This document shows positions 42,937 to 52,303 of a stretch of DNA of 64,000 nucleotides, piece after piece (the first letter of the stretch is position 1; every line of letters begins with the position of its first letter). This stretch comes from Hexactinellida sp. DTS-2022 (lineage: Eukaryota > Porifera > Hexactinellida). Position numbers and translations under genes: made by a program. The notes under the pieces were generated by a model, which did not search any database, was not told where the DNA came from, and worked only from the letters and a program-made list of their open reading frames with translations. The stretch spans positions 1,488,001 to 1,552,000 of the forward strand of contig JAPNXP010000018.1 of assembly GCA_028753945.1 (NCBI GenBank), read 5' to 3'.

Positions 42937-43873
42937 CAAGCAGCTACACAAGTGTAAGGAACACCAACTCATGACTGGACGGGATGTCTCGCATACTGAA
43001 GAGATTCCAAGTGTATTAAAGGCCCTTTTGGTTTGAGTTGCTAATTTATTGTAATTCTATTACACTCGTGTTGAATTATTAAATTAATAGCAGTCTCTTA
43101 CTACTGCGTAGCATCAGTTTCACATCTCGTTAATGCTTAGTATGAGATAACGTCCTAATGTGTTTCCCGAAAACCTTTGGGTTCTATTAGAATACTATAT
43201 TTTAGTTACATATACTCGGTCTGATACCTACGGTAGACACTCGTAACTCGTACACAGATAAGGCGAATTAGTTAATCCGGTTAATACGAATTTCCAGGAT
43301 AGTACGAACAGATTTCGACGGTCATCTGGCATCCCTATTGACGATAGTCTACTGTAGCATATAGCATATTTTGTCAAAATGTGCATTGCTGATACATAGT
43401 ACCTAGTACAGGGTTGCCGTGAGAGTGGAATCCCATCCCATTCCCACAGGATTTCTGTGGCCCTTATGGATACCAATACAACTGATACAAAGCCGTTACG
43501 CCAGTTATGGTATTTTACTACTACTTTTTTTCTGGAAAAATCTCCATATGGGAATCTTGATTCTCATCTCATACCCCGGCAACTCTACGTCGTATACATA
43601 CATACAGTGTTTTTTTTTTAATAAATAAATTAAGAAACACCACTGCTTTACTGGGGTGTGATCTCTAAAATACTTAGAACAGAACATTGAAGTCTAATTC
43701 AGAATCGTGTTTAATAATGAGAATAAACGTACATTAATGTTACTCTAGTTCAATCAATGGTACACAAGTGTGATGAGTACCAGAACGACTCACTACTGCA
43801 ATCACTAACTGGTACTGTATACTAATAAGAGATTTGGGAGTATACGTATTACTAAGCCATTTGTTAAAATACA
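42937..43873. other. Non-coding, 3' flanks of two convergent genes
   Basis: SEC16 and the next gene converge here. About 43204-43345 contains GGTTAATACGAA, ATAGTACGAACAG and a CGACGGTCATC block typical of the pogo-like remnants at 7984 and 46432. GGAATCCCATCCCATTCC near 43428-43445 and a T-run at 43610-43619 are the only other marks. Confidence 0.4.
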
Positions 43874-44717
43874 TTATTTCTTCTTCCTGCCTCTGGGCTG
43901 ATCGTGCATAAGTTTAATCATCTCGGGGGTGGGATTGGAGAGGGAATCGTAATCATTATTTATAAGTACTGGTTTGTTTTTAACAGTCCTGGCTTTAGAA
44001 GGTTTAACAATACAAATAACTTCTAATTCATCACCGTCATTCGAAGCTGACTGTCCTTTCTTCCTGTCACCTCTCCTCTTTTCAGCGTTGGACGCCACTT
44101 GTCGCATCGCGTCAGTGGGCTGCCCCGTGGGGAGGGGGGAGAACCTCGTGTAGGCGGGAGGGGAGGGCAGGACAGGGGAGGCGGGCACAACCACTTCGTC
44201 TTCGTATCTGAAGTTGTACACGTCATCCTCCCTATTGAACCTGTTTTTCTTCCTCTGAGTGAACTCTTTCGCCAGCGGGTCCAGTGTTGCCTCATCGGGT
44301 CTCCGCTTGCTGTGTGGCTGCTCGCAGGCAGGATAGACCAGCTCTACAGCCTAGGTGCATTAATAAGTAACTGCCATCCAACAAAGGCTAGCAATATGTT
44401 ATTACCAAACTTGGGTAAATGTATTGCATTCAAAGTTAGCACGTATAAGCATTTAGACAATCTTTATGGGGAAATAGGTTAGTGTACACTTACCGCTTTT
44501 CTCCTATTCCTAAGCGCCTTGCTAGGGGAAATAGCGAGTTTGTCGAGGCGAGGAGACCGGCGCGTTCCCTGCTTGTACGCTGGCACATGCACCGCCTTCT
44601 TAGAGGCCTCTCGCTTTGGTTTGGGAGGTGGAGAGAACTTGGGTTTCTTGGGAGTTGAGTTTTCGGAGCTCAGCGAACTAGAGGCTCTCTTGAACGCTCT
44701 GTCACTTCGTGCATTAG
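43874..44717 (-). CDS. Unrecognised basic, probably nuclear protein (partial model)
   Basis: Two minus-strand exons join in phase 0: 44494-44717 (acceptor TTTTGTAG, donor GTAAGT) and 43874-44350 (acceptor CACCTAG, stop TAA). They encode about 232 residues. The first part is rich in Lys, Arg, Ser and Pro with TRRSPRL and PKKPKFSPPPKPKRE, likely nuclear-localisation and kinase-target motifs. The second has RKKNRFNREDDVYNFRYEDE and ends RGRKKK. The exon at 44717 starts inside a codon, so a small first exon is missing; no fit was found in the 155 bases before NAP1L. It shares a very short head-to-head interval with NAP1L. I do not recognise a family; a chromatin- or cell-cycle-related protein is only a guess from composition. 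Confidence 0.6.
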
Positions 44718-44872
44718 CTACAAAATATATATTGGGAAATATCTTATTTATATTTCTCACAAATCAAGGCTGCAATTGCCCCATTAAAGTGGGATTTTAT
44801 CAATATAATTGCAACTAATTAGGCTCAGCATTCCTGACATTGCCAGCTACCAACTAAGCTCTGTCCTACATC
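44718..44872. promoter_or_regulatory. Short head-to-head interval, probable bidirectional promoter
   Basis: Only 155 bases separate the last found exon of the minus-strand gene and the NAP1L start. Both 5' ends must lie in or across it, so a shared promoter is likely. No TATA box in a convincing position was recognised. Confidence 0.4.
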
Positions 44873-46123
44873 ATGTCTGACAATGACAGCCAATACACCG
44901 ACCCTCCCTCCCAGGCGGCTGAAGTGCAAGTGGCTGCCCCCGAGACAGGCCCCTCACAGGACACTGGCACCCCTAACGTACTAGACCCCCAGGCCGTCAC
45001 CGAGAGTCTGATGAAAGATCCAAAGTTTCTAGCGAGCCTGCAAGCTAAGATGGCCTCCATGGTGGGTCGCAGCTCCGGGTACCTGGAGTCCTTGCCGGAG
45101 CCGGTGCAGGCGCGCGTGCGGGCTCTGCGGAAGTACCAGCTCGAGTACAACGAGCTGGAGGCAGAGTTCATGCGCAGGATCTGTATGCTGGAGAACGAGT
45201 ACCGGAGCAAGTTCGACGAGGTGCTGCAGAAGCGGTCCGCAGTGGTGCTGGGACTGATGGAGCCCTCCGAGGCGGACAAGCAGTTCGGCGTAGACGAGAA
45301 GGCGGGGCCAGAGGAGGGGAAGGGCGGCAGCATGGAGACGGAGTCCGGAGCTATCAGCGACGGGGTGAAGGAGCTCTCCATCGGAGAGAAGGCGGGGGGC
45401 GTGGGGGCGGAGGCAGGGACGGGGGACACGGGGGCGAGAGGGATACCCAACTTCTGGCTGACAGCGCTGCAGAACGTGCAGCTGCTAGAGAGCAGCATCT
45501 ACACTCACGACGTGCCCATTCTCACGGCGCTGCAGGATATAAAGATGGTCTATCCGAACAAAGACGGACTCGACTTCACGATCGAGTTCTACTTCGGAGA
45601 CAATGAGTACTTCTCCGACAGAGTTCTCACTAAGCAGTACAACGTAAAGTGCGAGGTGGACCCGGACGAGCCGTTCGGGTTCACAGGCCCGGAGATAATC
45701 AACTGCAAGGGTTGCGACATCCACTGGAACAAAGGTAAGAACGTGACTCGCAGACACATCAGACGCAGGACCAAGGACAAGAAGGTTAACTCCCCCAAGT
45801 ACGTGACGAAGGTAGAGCCTCAGGAAAGCTTCTTCATGTTCTTCAGTCCCCCCGTGGTCAAAGACTTCCTGGAGGACATGTCGGACGACTCGCGGAACGA
45901 GCTGGAGACCGACTTCACGCTGGGAGAGGTGATAAAGGAGAAGGTCATAACCCGCGCGGTGCTCTACTTCACTGGGGAGATGGACGAGGACGAGTCGGAC
46001 GCGGCCGAGAGCGTGGAGTCTGGGGAGGGCGAGGGGAACGAGTACAACTCGGATAGCGACCCCGAATACAAGCCTGGGAAGTTCCCCGAGAAGCCTCCGG
46101 AGTGCCAAAACCAGGCCCAGTAG
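44873..46123 (+). CDS. NAP1L: Nucleosome assembly protein 1-like histone chaperone, 416 aa
   Basis: NAP1 family chaperones bind H2A-H2B and shuttle histones into nucleosomes. A long dimerisation helix spans about 83-130 (RALRKYQLEYNELEAEFMRR). An acidic/Gly spacer (about 140-188) and the NAP fold follow, starting GIPNFWLTALQN (about 190), with FYFGDNEYF, GPEIINCKGCDIHWNKGKNV and ESFFMFFSPP as in animal NAP1L1/NAP1L4. An acidic tail (about 365-416) is the usual histone-binding end. It is intronless and GC-rich. AATAAA lies at 46313-46318, 190 bases past the stop. It starts head to head with the basic protein gene. Confidence 0.94.
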   Translation: MSDNDSQYTDPPSQAAEVQVAAPETGPSQDTGTPNVLDPQAVTESLMKDPKFLASLQAKMASMVGRSSGYLESLPEPVQARVRALRKYQLEYNELEAEFMRRICMLENEYRSKFDEVLQKRSAVVLGLMEPSEADKQFGVDEKAGPEEGKGGSMETESGAISDGVKELSIGEKAGGVGAEAGTGDTGARGIPNFWLTALQNVQLLESSIYTHDVPILTALQDIKMVYPNKDGLDFTIEFYFGDNEYFSDRVLTKQYNVKCEVDPDEPFGFTGPEIINCKGCDIHWNKGKNVTRRHIRRRTKDKKVNSPKYVTKVEPQESFFMFFSPPVVKDFLEDMSDDSRNELETDFTLGEVIKEKVITRAVLYFTGEMDEDESDAAESVESGEGEGNEYNSDSDPEYKPGKFPEKPPECQNQAQ

Positions 46124-46431
46124 AGTGCAACCCAATCTCTATTACACTTCTTCTTAGCATAGTAATAACGTTCTACCTAGCTGTTCCGCTAGAGCATCAC
46201 AATGTTAGTGTTCCGTTGTGTAGATAGCTACTTGCAACTTATCGGTTCATTTATTCTCATTGTTAATTATAACTCTTATCAGTCTGTACGTACTGTGTAG
46301 TAAATTAAATTAAATAAATTGCTAAATGGGACGCACATGTGGATCTCTCAGAAGTAATTAGGTTAATAATTAGGCTGTTGGCGGATGGATTATGGATTGG
46401 CTTTGATTTATTCCCAAAATTCTAATATAGT

Positions 46432-46517
46432 AGAACCTCGTTAGTACGAACACCAAGGGACTGTCAGAATGGGTTCGCCTTATCCGGGATTTGTATTAAT
46501 CGTGTTCGTACTGTTAC
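46432..46517 (+). mobile_element. pogo-like remnant
   Basis: AGTAGAACCTCGTTAGTACG at the left and CGTGTTCGTACTGTTACTA at the right form degenerate inverted ends. GAACACCAAGGGACTGTCAG is shared with 7984-8457. It is located in the 3' flanks between NAP1L and VRK. Confidence 0.5.
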
Positions 46518-46688
46518 TATAAATGCATTTTGGATGGATTTGGACTGTTCTATTAAACAAAATTTTCTACAAATAATTATGGACTGGATTATGATTTATG
46601 GCTGTATATTTCTATTTTTTTATGCAACTCCTATGGCGAGGTTCTAAGTATAATGTACATTCGGACATCCCATTTGGGAGCTTGGAAA

Positions 46689-48809
46689 CTAATTATACCA
46701 CTGACCAGCTGGCTGCTTTATGGGAGACCTCGCAGACCTGCGCTTAGCAGGCGTGGAGGACTGCATCCAGTCCAGGTGTGACGTAGTCTTTGGGTTTATC
46801 TTGAGGGAGGTGAGCTCTTTCAGAAATAAGTTTCTCAGTTTTGCATAGTCAGGCTGCTGCAGATAATCCAGTTTAGATATTTGTGAGAAATATTGAAGCA
46901 AACAAGACGGAGCATCTCCAGAGGGGAAAAGCTTGCTTAGATGCGATTCAGGATTCTTCATAAACCTAACAAAGTGTATCATCCAGTTAGCTTCATCTAG
47001 AATCTAATTTCTAGATAATATAAGAGTAGGGAACTCACTTTTCCTTTTCCTGTGCCACGACGTCTTTGTTAGATATCTTACTCTCCCAGGGCAGAGCTCC
47101 GCACGCCCACTGAACCAGCACATACCCTAGGATCTCCAAATCCCCTCGTCGCGAAGGGCCTATGTAGCCAGTGATTAAATTGTATTCATAAGAAACTGAT
47201 ATAGATACACTCCGCTTAAGCGGAGTCGACTGTATATATAGTGATAGGAAGTGGTTAAGTAGTAACTAAATGAATAAACGAAGTAAATTCTAACTTACGA
47301 GCTCCTTTGTGTGCATCTCTACTTGTAAACTCGATAGTTCCGTCGTGTGCACACCTGGGATCTTCTTTATACTCTCTGTACTTTCCATCTGCTAAATACC
47401 TGTACGCCAATCCGTAGTCAACCAAGTACACCTGAGATTAAAGGAAACTATCAATTTATACTGAAATAAGACAGTTTTAACTTTCAGCGCATACCTCGTG
47501 TCTCTTAGCTTTAGTTCTGCCGATAAGTAGGTTTGCTCCTTTGACGTCTGCATGCACGTATTCGCTGTCATGAAGATATTCCAAGCTGTTCAACTATTGG
47601 GTGGATTTAATAAAATATAATTAGAATCATGAAAAGTTAAAAGTGTCATTTTCATGGGAGTGAAATATGTTGATGTATAATTATGCGAGACATCACGAAG
47701 CCACCGTGACCATTGGACTAAAATACTATAAGCATCACGACCAGGACTGAAGAATGAATGCTAATTCTTATGAATCACAGAGCTCTGCAATATCTCGAAA
47801 TACAGCTCTGTCAGTTTTGCTATTCTTATCCCGATATACTAGTATAATGCCCAATTGCAGAACTCTGGTTTATTGTACCTCTCTTAATGTCTAACCAAGT
47901 TTATTGCTAACGTGCAGACAGTAGGGAGAGAGAAGATACGCCCGTGCATAGTGAATATCATCTCCAGGTCTTCTCCAAATCGCTCCATTACCATAAACCG
48001 CCATCTCTCCCCGCCCATCTCATGCCACCCCTCGCCTATGTAGGCTGGCACTCCCACGAATGCGACCTCCTTGTGTTTAGCTTGCCAGCTCTTAACTAGA
48101 GAGATTAACACAAATAAATGGACATAAGTTACATAGTGCGAATGGTACTATACAGTGGAGGATCCAGACATGTTGAAAGGGGGCCCCAAGAAATAAAATA
48201 ATTGAATTTAATGTGAACCAGAACTTCCAAATATACAACAAATAATGTAGGATTATACAAACAATGAATTAACCTAACAATAAACTAACTCATTTCTGCT
48301 TTAGCTGCTCTATGGTAGAAAGCCAGCTCCGAGAAGAGAGGCCCATTGCCATGAGGCTCCTAATGGACACATTAGCATTAATATGTGAAACAAATCTAAT
48401 TATAATCTGTACTCACGATTTTAATGACATGAGTAGCTAGCTCTGGAGTGATAGAGTCCCCTGATGGAGCTATAGAACAAGTAATTAATCTATTATAGTG
48501 TGTAAGTAAATGCTAATCTAGTGTGTAATGCAAGTAAACGCTAATCTACTATAGTGTGTAAGTAAATGTTAATCTACTGTAGTGTCTCTGTATAATATAA
48601 GTAAACTAATCTACTATGTGTCTCTGTATAATGTAAGTAAATGGACCTGCTAGGAATATCTCTCCGCATCCTCCCATCCCGACCTTAGCGCCCAGACTCC
48701 AGCCCCTCTTAGTGAGGTCTGTCAGAAGCTGGCCGATAGGCAGGACCTGAGCAGGAAGGAACTTGCCTTTAGGCTTGCGGCCTGCTGCTGGTTTTCTCTT
48801 AGGAGGCAT
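46689..48809 (-). CDS. VRK1: Vaccinia-related kinase (VRK), 371 aa, eight exons
   Basis: Eight exons were joined on phase: 48647-48809, 48417-48469, 48290-48359, 47896-48095, 47495-47593, 47299-47431, 47039-47159 and 46689-46965. The kinase domain shows a glycine loop [16 protein letters not shown] (40-55), the ATP lysine K71 (HVIKIEP), [16 protein letters not shown] as in animal VRKs, catalytic [12 protein letters not shown] (D178, K180, N183), DYG at 200-202 and [12 protein letters not shown]. The N terminus is basic ([10 protein letters not shown]) and the C terminus has RRSARSP. Cellular VRKs phosphorylate BAF, histone H3 and other chromatin targets in mitosis. The join of exons 7 and 8 (KEK-FMKNPES) uses an acceptor 73 bases on, and removes a run of stops. 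It is the most intron-rich gene here. VRK1/VRK2 is likelier than VRK3 because catalytic residues are kept. Confidence 0.92.
48484..48644. repeat. Tandem repeat in VRK intron 1
   Basis: About five copies of a 28-37 base unit (CTAATCTACTATAGTGTGTA then AGTAAATG) fill nearly all of the first VRK intron, ending next to the donor. The last two copies share an inserted TCTCTGTATAAT. Confidence 0.75.
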
Positions 48810-49233
48810 TATTTGTGCTAACTATAGTGTATGCACAAACCAAGTCAATACTCAGTGGTAATAAAATATGAATTGTAAACTCAGATAATTAAATAGATCA
48901 ATCTGTAAACTGATCAAATAGGTTAAATATAGCTAATAGAGTCCTGCGGCGTAGATAAGGTGGGTTGTCATGGCGGAGTTTTAGTCTAAATGTTCTTAAA
49001 AGAAAAGTAACTATTTATGTGTCAAGAGACAAGAGCCATAAGGCTGTTACGAGTTGTGTTAATCCTATAGCTTGAGAGGAATGCAGAATATATGTACAAT
49101 AACTATGGAAGTTATTGCTGTGAGTTAAATCAAAACTGTGTATCCTATTTCGCGGCGAATTTTAATTCAGTATCAATGTATGATCGCGGTAGAATTATTC
49201 TCATATAAAACGAATGGATATTACTAAATTACG

Positions 49234-51522
49234 TCACTTGGCATCTGCTAGAATGTTAGCAGTTAAGAACCAGTAGAGTACCCGCACCACTTGCTCCGTC
49301 TCCAAATAAGAGACCACCTCTCTCACCCAGTGGGAAGCCTCCCTCCTCGCAACTCCCGTCAAGTTGTTCATCAGTCTCGCAGCGGTGTGGAGATCTCCCT
49401 TCTGAATGCAGGCGTGTGCATACCTAAGCAACGTAGCGTTGCTATGCTCTAGCTGCTCCAGATCTGGAATTCCCAGAGAGGAACTTCCTGAAAAAGTTAT
49501 GAAAGATCTAAAATAACTCTTAACATAAGAAGAAAGTTTCTCTTCGTCATCCACATATGCCAGGCGCCAGCACGACCGCTCTAGCCCTCGGAACCTCTCT
49601 AATATCCACGGTTTGGACACGAGGCCGTGCACCAACACTACAGACGGGATTTGCTTCAACAGGGATACCAGTTCTGGCTGTTCATGCAGATGTTCACAGA
49701 GTGTAACTATTCGCTGCTTTATGAATAATTTCTTGGGACCAGAGTTCTCTCGCTCATCGATAAACTCTCTAAGCTCATTGACTAAGCTCAGCACTATATG
49801 GAACTGTTTCATTTCAGAGACAAACCCAGCTGATCTGTCAATCCCGAGTGAGATTCCCTTTAATCTAGACAGAATTTCCGATTTCTCCTTCTGGTATTTT
49901 CCTGATTCAGCTTCTGTCCATTCCTCCAAAATGTGTTCCCACTTCAGGTTGAGATCTCCGGTGTGCTCGGTTAGCCGAGTGGCCATGTGTTCATGGTGTG
50001 TCTCTATCAGCTGGTACATAATCCTCTTCGTCTCCCCCTCTAGACTGCTGAGCGACTCGCTGTACTTACTCTCCAACTCGGCCTCCCTCTCGAGCCCCTC
50101 CCTCCGCAGGTGCGAGAGCCGGCTCTGGAGAGACTCGATCTCTGAGCTCAGCTTTGATATCTTCGACTTGTTGCTCTCTAGCGTATCCTGTCTGTGGGAA
50201 ACCGATTTGGCGGAGTCCAAAGTTCGGAGAGCATCTGAGACCTTTTGGTCCGCAGTAGACAACTGATTCTCGTACTCAGTGGCTGTCCTCCTGTCAGTCT
50301 CCCCGAGCTCTCTCAGGTCAGACAGGGCGTAGTACTTGGCAGTGTTGTACTCCGCCCTGAGCTCAGCGTGCAGAGACTCCAGGGAGTCTAGACTCTCGTT
50401 CGCGATCGTATCCTGCGGGTGTTGGGATACACGTTCTATCTCCATTCGCTGAGAAAGTACATTTTCACTAAATTTATCCTTGGCATCCAAATATTTCTGA
50501 AAGGACGTCATTGCTTTAGATTTTCCCTTTTTATCACTTGAGTCAGCTGGCAGGATATTGTTATGCACTTCAGGGAACTCGCTCTCCAGGATATCTTCCA
50601 CCTTCGAGTGACTATAGCTAGACATGTCCTTCTGCTTTACATAGTCACTCACTTCCTTCCCGCTCTCTGTAACACGAGCCTGGCCCTCATTATGTTGCTT
50701 CAACTGAGTCTCCTCTTCTTGAGGCGTAACGGCTGGCAACAGCTGTTCAGTTTCCTGTTTCAGAACTGTTTCTGCCTCACTGGTGGGTACTGGGGACTGG
50801 TCTTCTAGTGGGTCGGGAGTTATCTGTGATTCCTCTTTCTTTATGACATCATCTGATTTAACCGTACCTTTACTATCTATGTCCACCTTAAATTAAGCAA
50901 TATAAATTTCAAATAAGATAAGGGAAAACAAATTGAACCAAACAATATTAAAATAAGGATAGTATTTTAATGCCAGCCGCCGTGATTTTTTATCAAATGC
51001 GAAATAAATTGGCTCGCCAGAGCAAAAGGTGAATTATAAGCGTTGAAAAAGCTTTTTAAAATGTTAGCTGAAAAATATATACGTATAACTATATAAAATC
51101 AGCAAACGTATAATTAATACCTGAATAGGAGTTTCGATGTTTGCAGTGCTATCTGGGAGCTTAGTTTCATCGGATTTAACTCCGCTGTCATATGTCACAG
51201 GTGTACTCACTATCTCCTTTTCGACAAGAGCCAGCTCAGGTCCGTATTCCCTCTCAGCAGACCCGAGTTCTTTCTCCTTACGATCCAGATAAACATAATA
51301 CCCTCCCATGCCTAAAGCTCCAAGCAAGCCTGCTACAGACACTCCTACTGAGGCTCTGTTGGAGAAACCTCTGGGTATAGGACTCCTGACTGTTGAAAAT
51401 GATCTCGTTACCCTGTGTATACGCGGTTTATGACAATGTGTAAATAAGTAGTGATATATTGAATTTGATCGGTTGGGTAACGTGATTACTCTGTTTGTAG
51501 TGACTCGAGTTAGACCCAACAT
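49234..51522 (-). CDS. IMMT: MICOS subunit MIC60 (mitofilin), 684 aa
   Basis: Two exons, 51121-51522 and 49234-50886, join in phase 0 (donor GTATTA, acceptor TTTAAG). MIC60 is the core of the MICOS complex that builds crista junctions in the inner mitochondrial membrane. The first 45 residues are basic and hydroxylated, a presequence. One membrane helix lies at about 59-79 with glycine-rich packing (GLLGALGMGGYY). A disordered acidic region (about 90-260), a long coiled coil (about 300-470) and the conserved C-terminal mitofilin domain follow, ending ARREASHWVREVVSYLETEQ. The order and lengths fit MIC60 (human about 758). The upstream interval to ATR carries a transposon and a perfect palindrome, so its promoter region has been remodelled. 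Confidence 0.88.
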
Positions 51523-51684
51523 AGCTACAAATTGTTAATATTGTCGGGGCATTTATTTGAGCTTTTCTGCTATCAATATACTGTATATAGCAAATAGCTT
51601 CTAAACACGTATATATAAAATAAGAATTAATAATATTAATTCTTATTTTATAAGAATTAATATTATTAATTAATATTATTAATT

Positions 51685-51757
51685 AGGAATTCGCGAACGA
51701 AACCTTTGTTAGGATATTAATTTAATATCCTAACAAAGGTTTCGTTCGCGAATTCCT
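51685..51757. repeat. Perfect 73-bp palindrome
   Basis: AGGAATTCGCGAACGAAACC starts a 36-base arm (51685-51720). After a single T it is repeated exactly inverted (51722-51757). A second AT-only imperfect palindrome lies just before it (51621-51684). It is located about 160 bases upstream of the MIC60 start. Confidence 0.9.
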
Positions 51758-51832
51758 CACTAAATACTGAATGTGTCTGTTCAGTGAATATATCTGATTA
51801 TGAAGACGGTACATATGACATACACCTTAGCT

Positions 51833-52100
51833 CAGTGGCGGACACTAGGGGGGGCGGTCGCCCCCCCCCCGAATAATTTCGAAAGAATAAAGTTTGAAGA
51901 AATTTGAGTCAAAAAGTGGAAACACAAGGAATCTTTTACTCTAAAAGTGGAAGGAGTGCGTACAAATTGTAATAGAAACAACAACACTAAAATAGCATAA
52001 TTATATAGCGACTGAAAGTGAAAGTGTGATGACTGATAAGTCCCAACTAATTTCGCCCCCCCCCCCCCCCCCCCCATATTTCGTTAAGTGTCCGCCACTG
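51833..52100. mobile_element. hAT MITE with perfect target duplication and homopolymer arms
   Basis: CAGTGGCGGACACTA and AGTGTCCGCCACTG are the inverted ends. CCTTAGCT flanks both sides exactly (51825-51832, 52101-52108). Next to the ends lie G and C runs (51848-51870) and a 20-base C run (52056-52075). It is 268 bp and non-coding. It sits between MIC60 and ATR. Confidence 0.9.
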
Positions 52101-52303
52101 CCTTAGCTTAACTTAGAATAAATATGTTGTAACTTATGTTTAGCCCAAGTAGAGAACGGATTTGTGATGAAACTATCAAACAATGTTACAATTCAATATT
52201 CTAACTTATTGAGAAGATCTCATCAGTCGGGAATTCATCTAAAAAACAACTGCTAACAGCTAGACAAATGCATAATATTAATTAATATTAAATGATATTA
52301 ACC

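Noticed and set aside
46966-47038. An apparent 35-base ultra-short intron in VRK with a non-canonical border
   Set aside because: Using the next acceptor (GTTAG before 46965) gives a normal 73-base GT-AG intron, keeps phase, and yields KEK-FMKNPES, which fits the family. The odd intron was an artefact of my first choice of acceptor.
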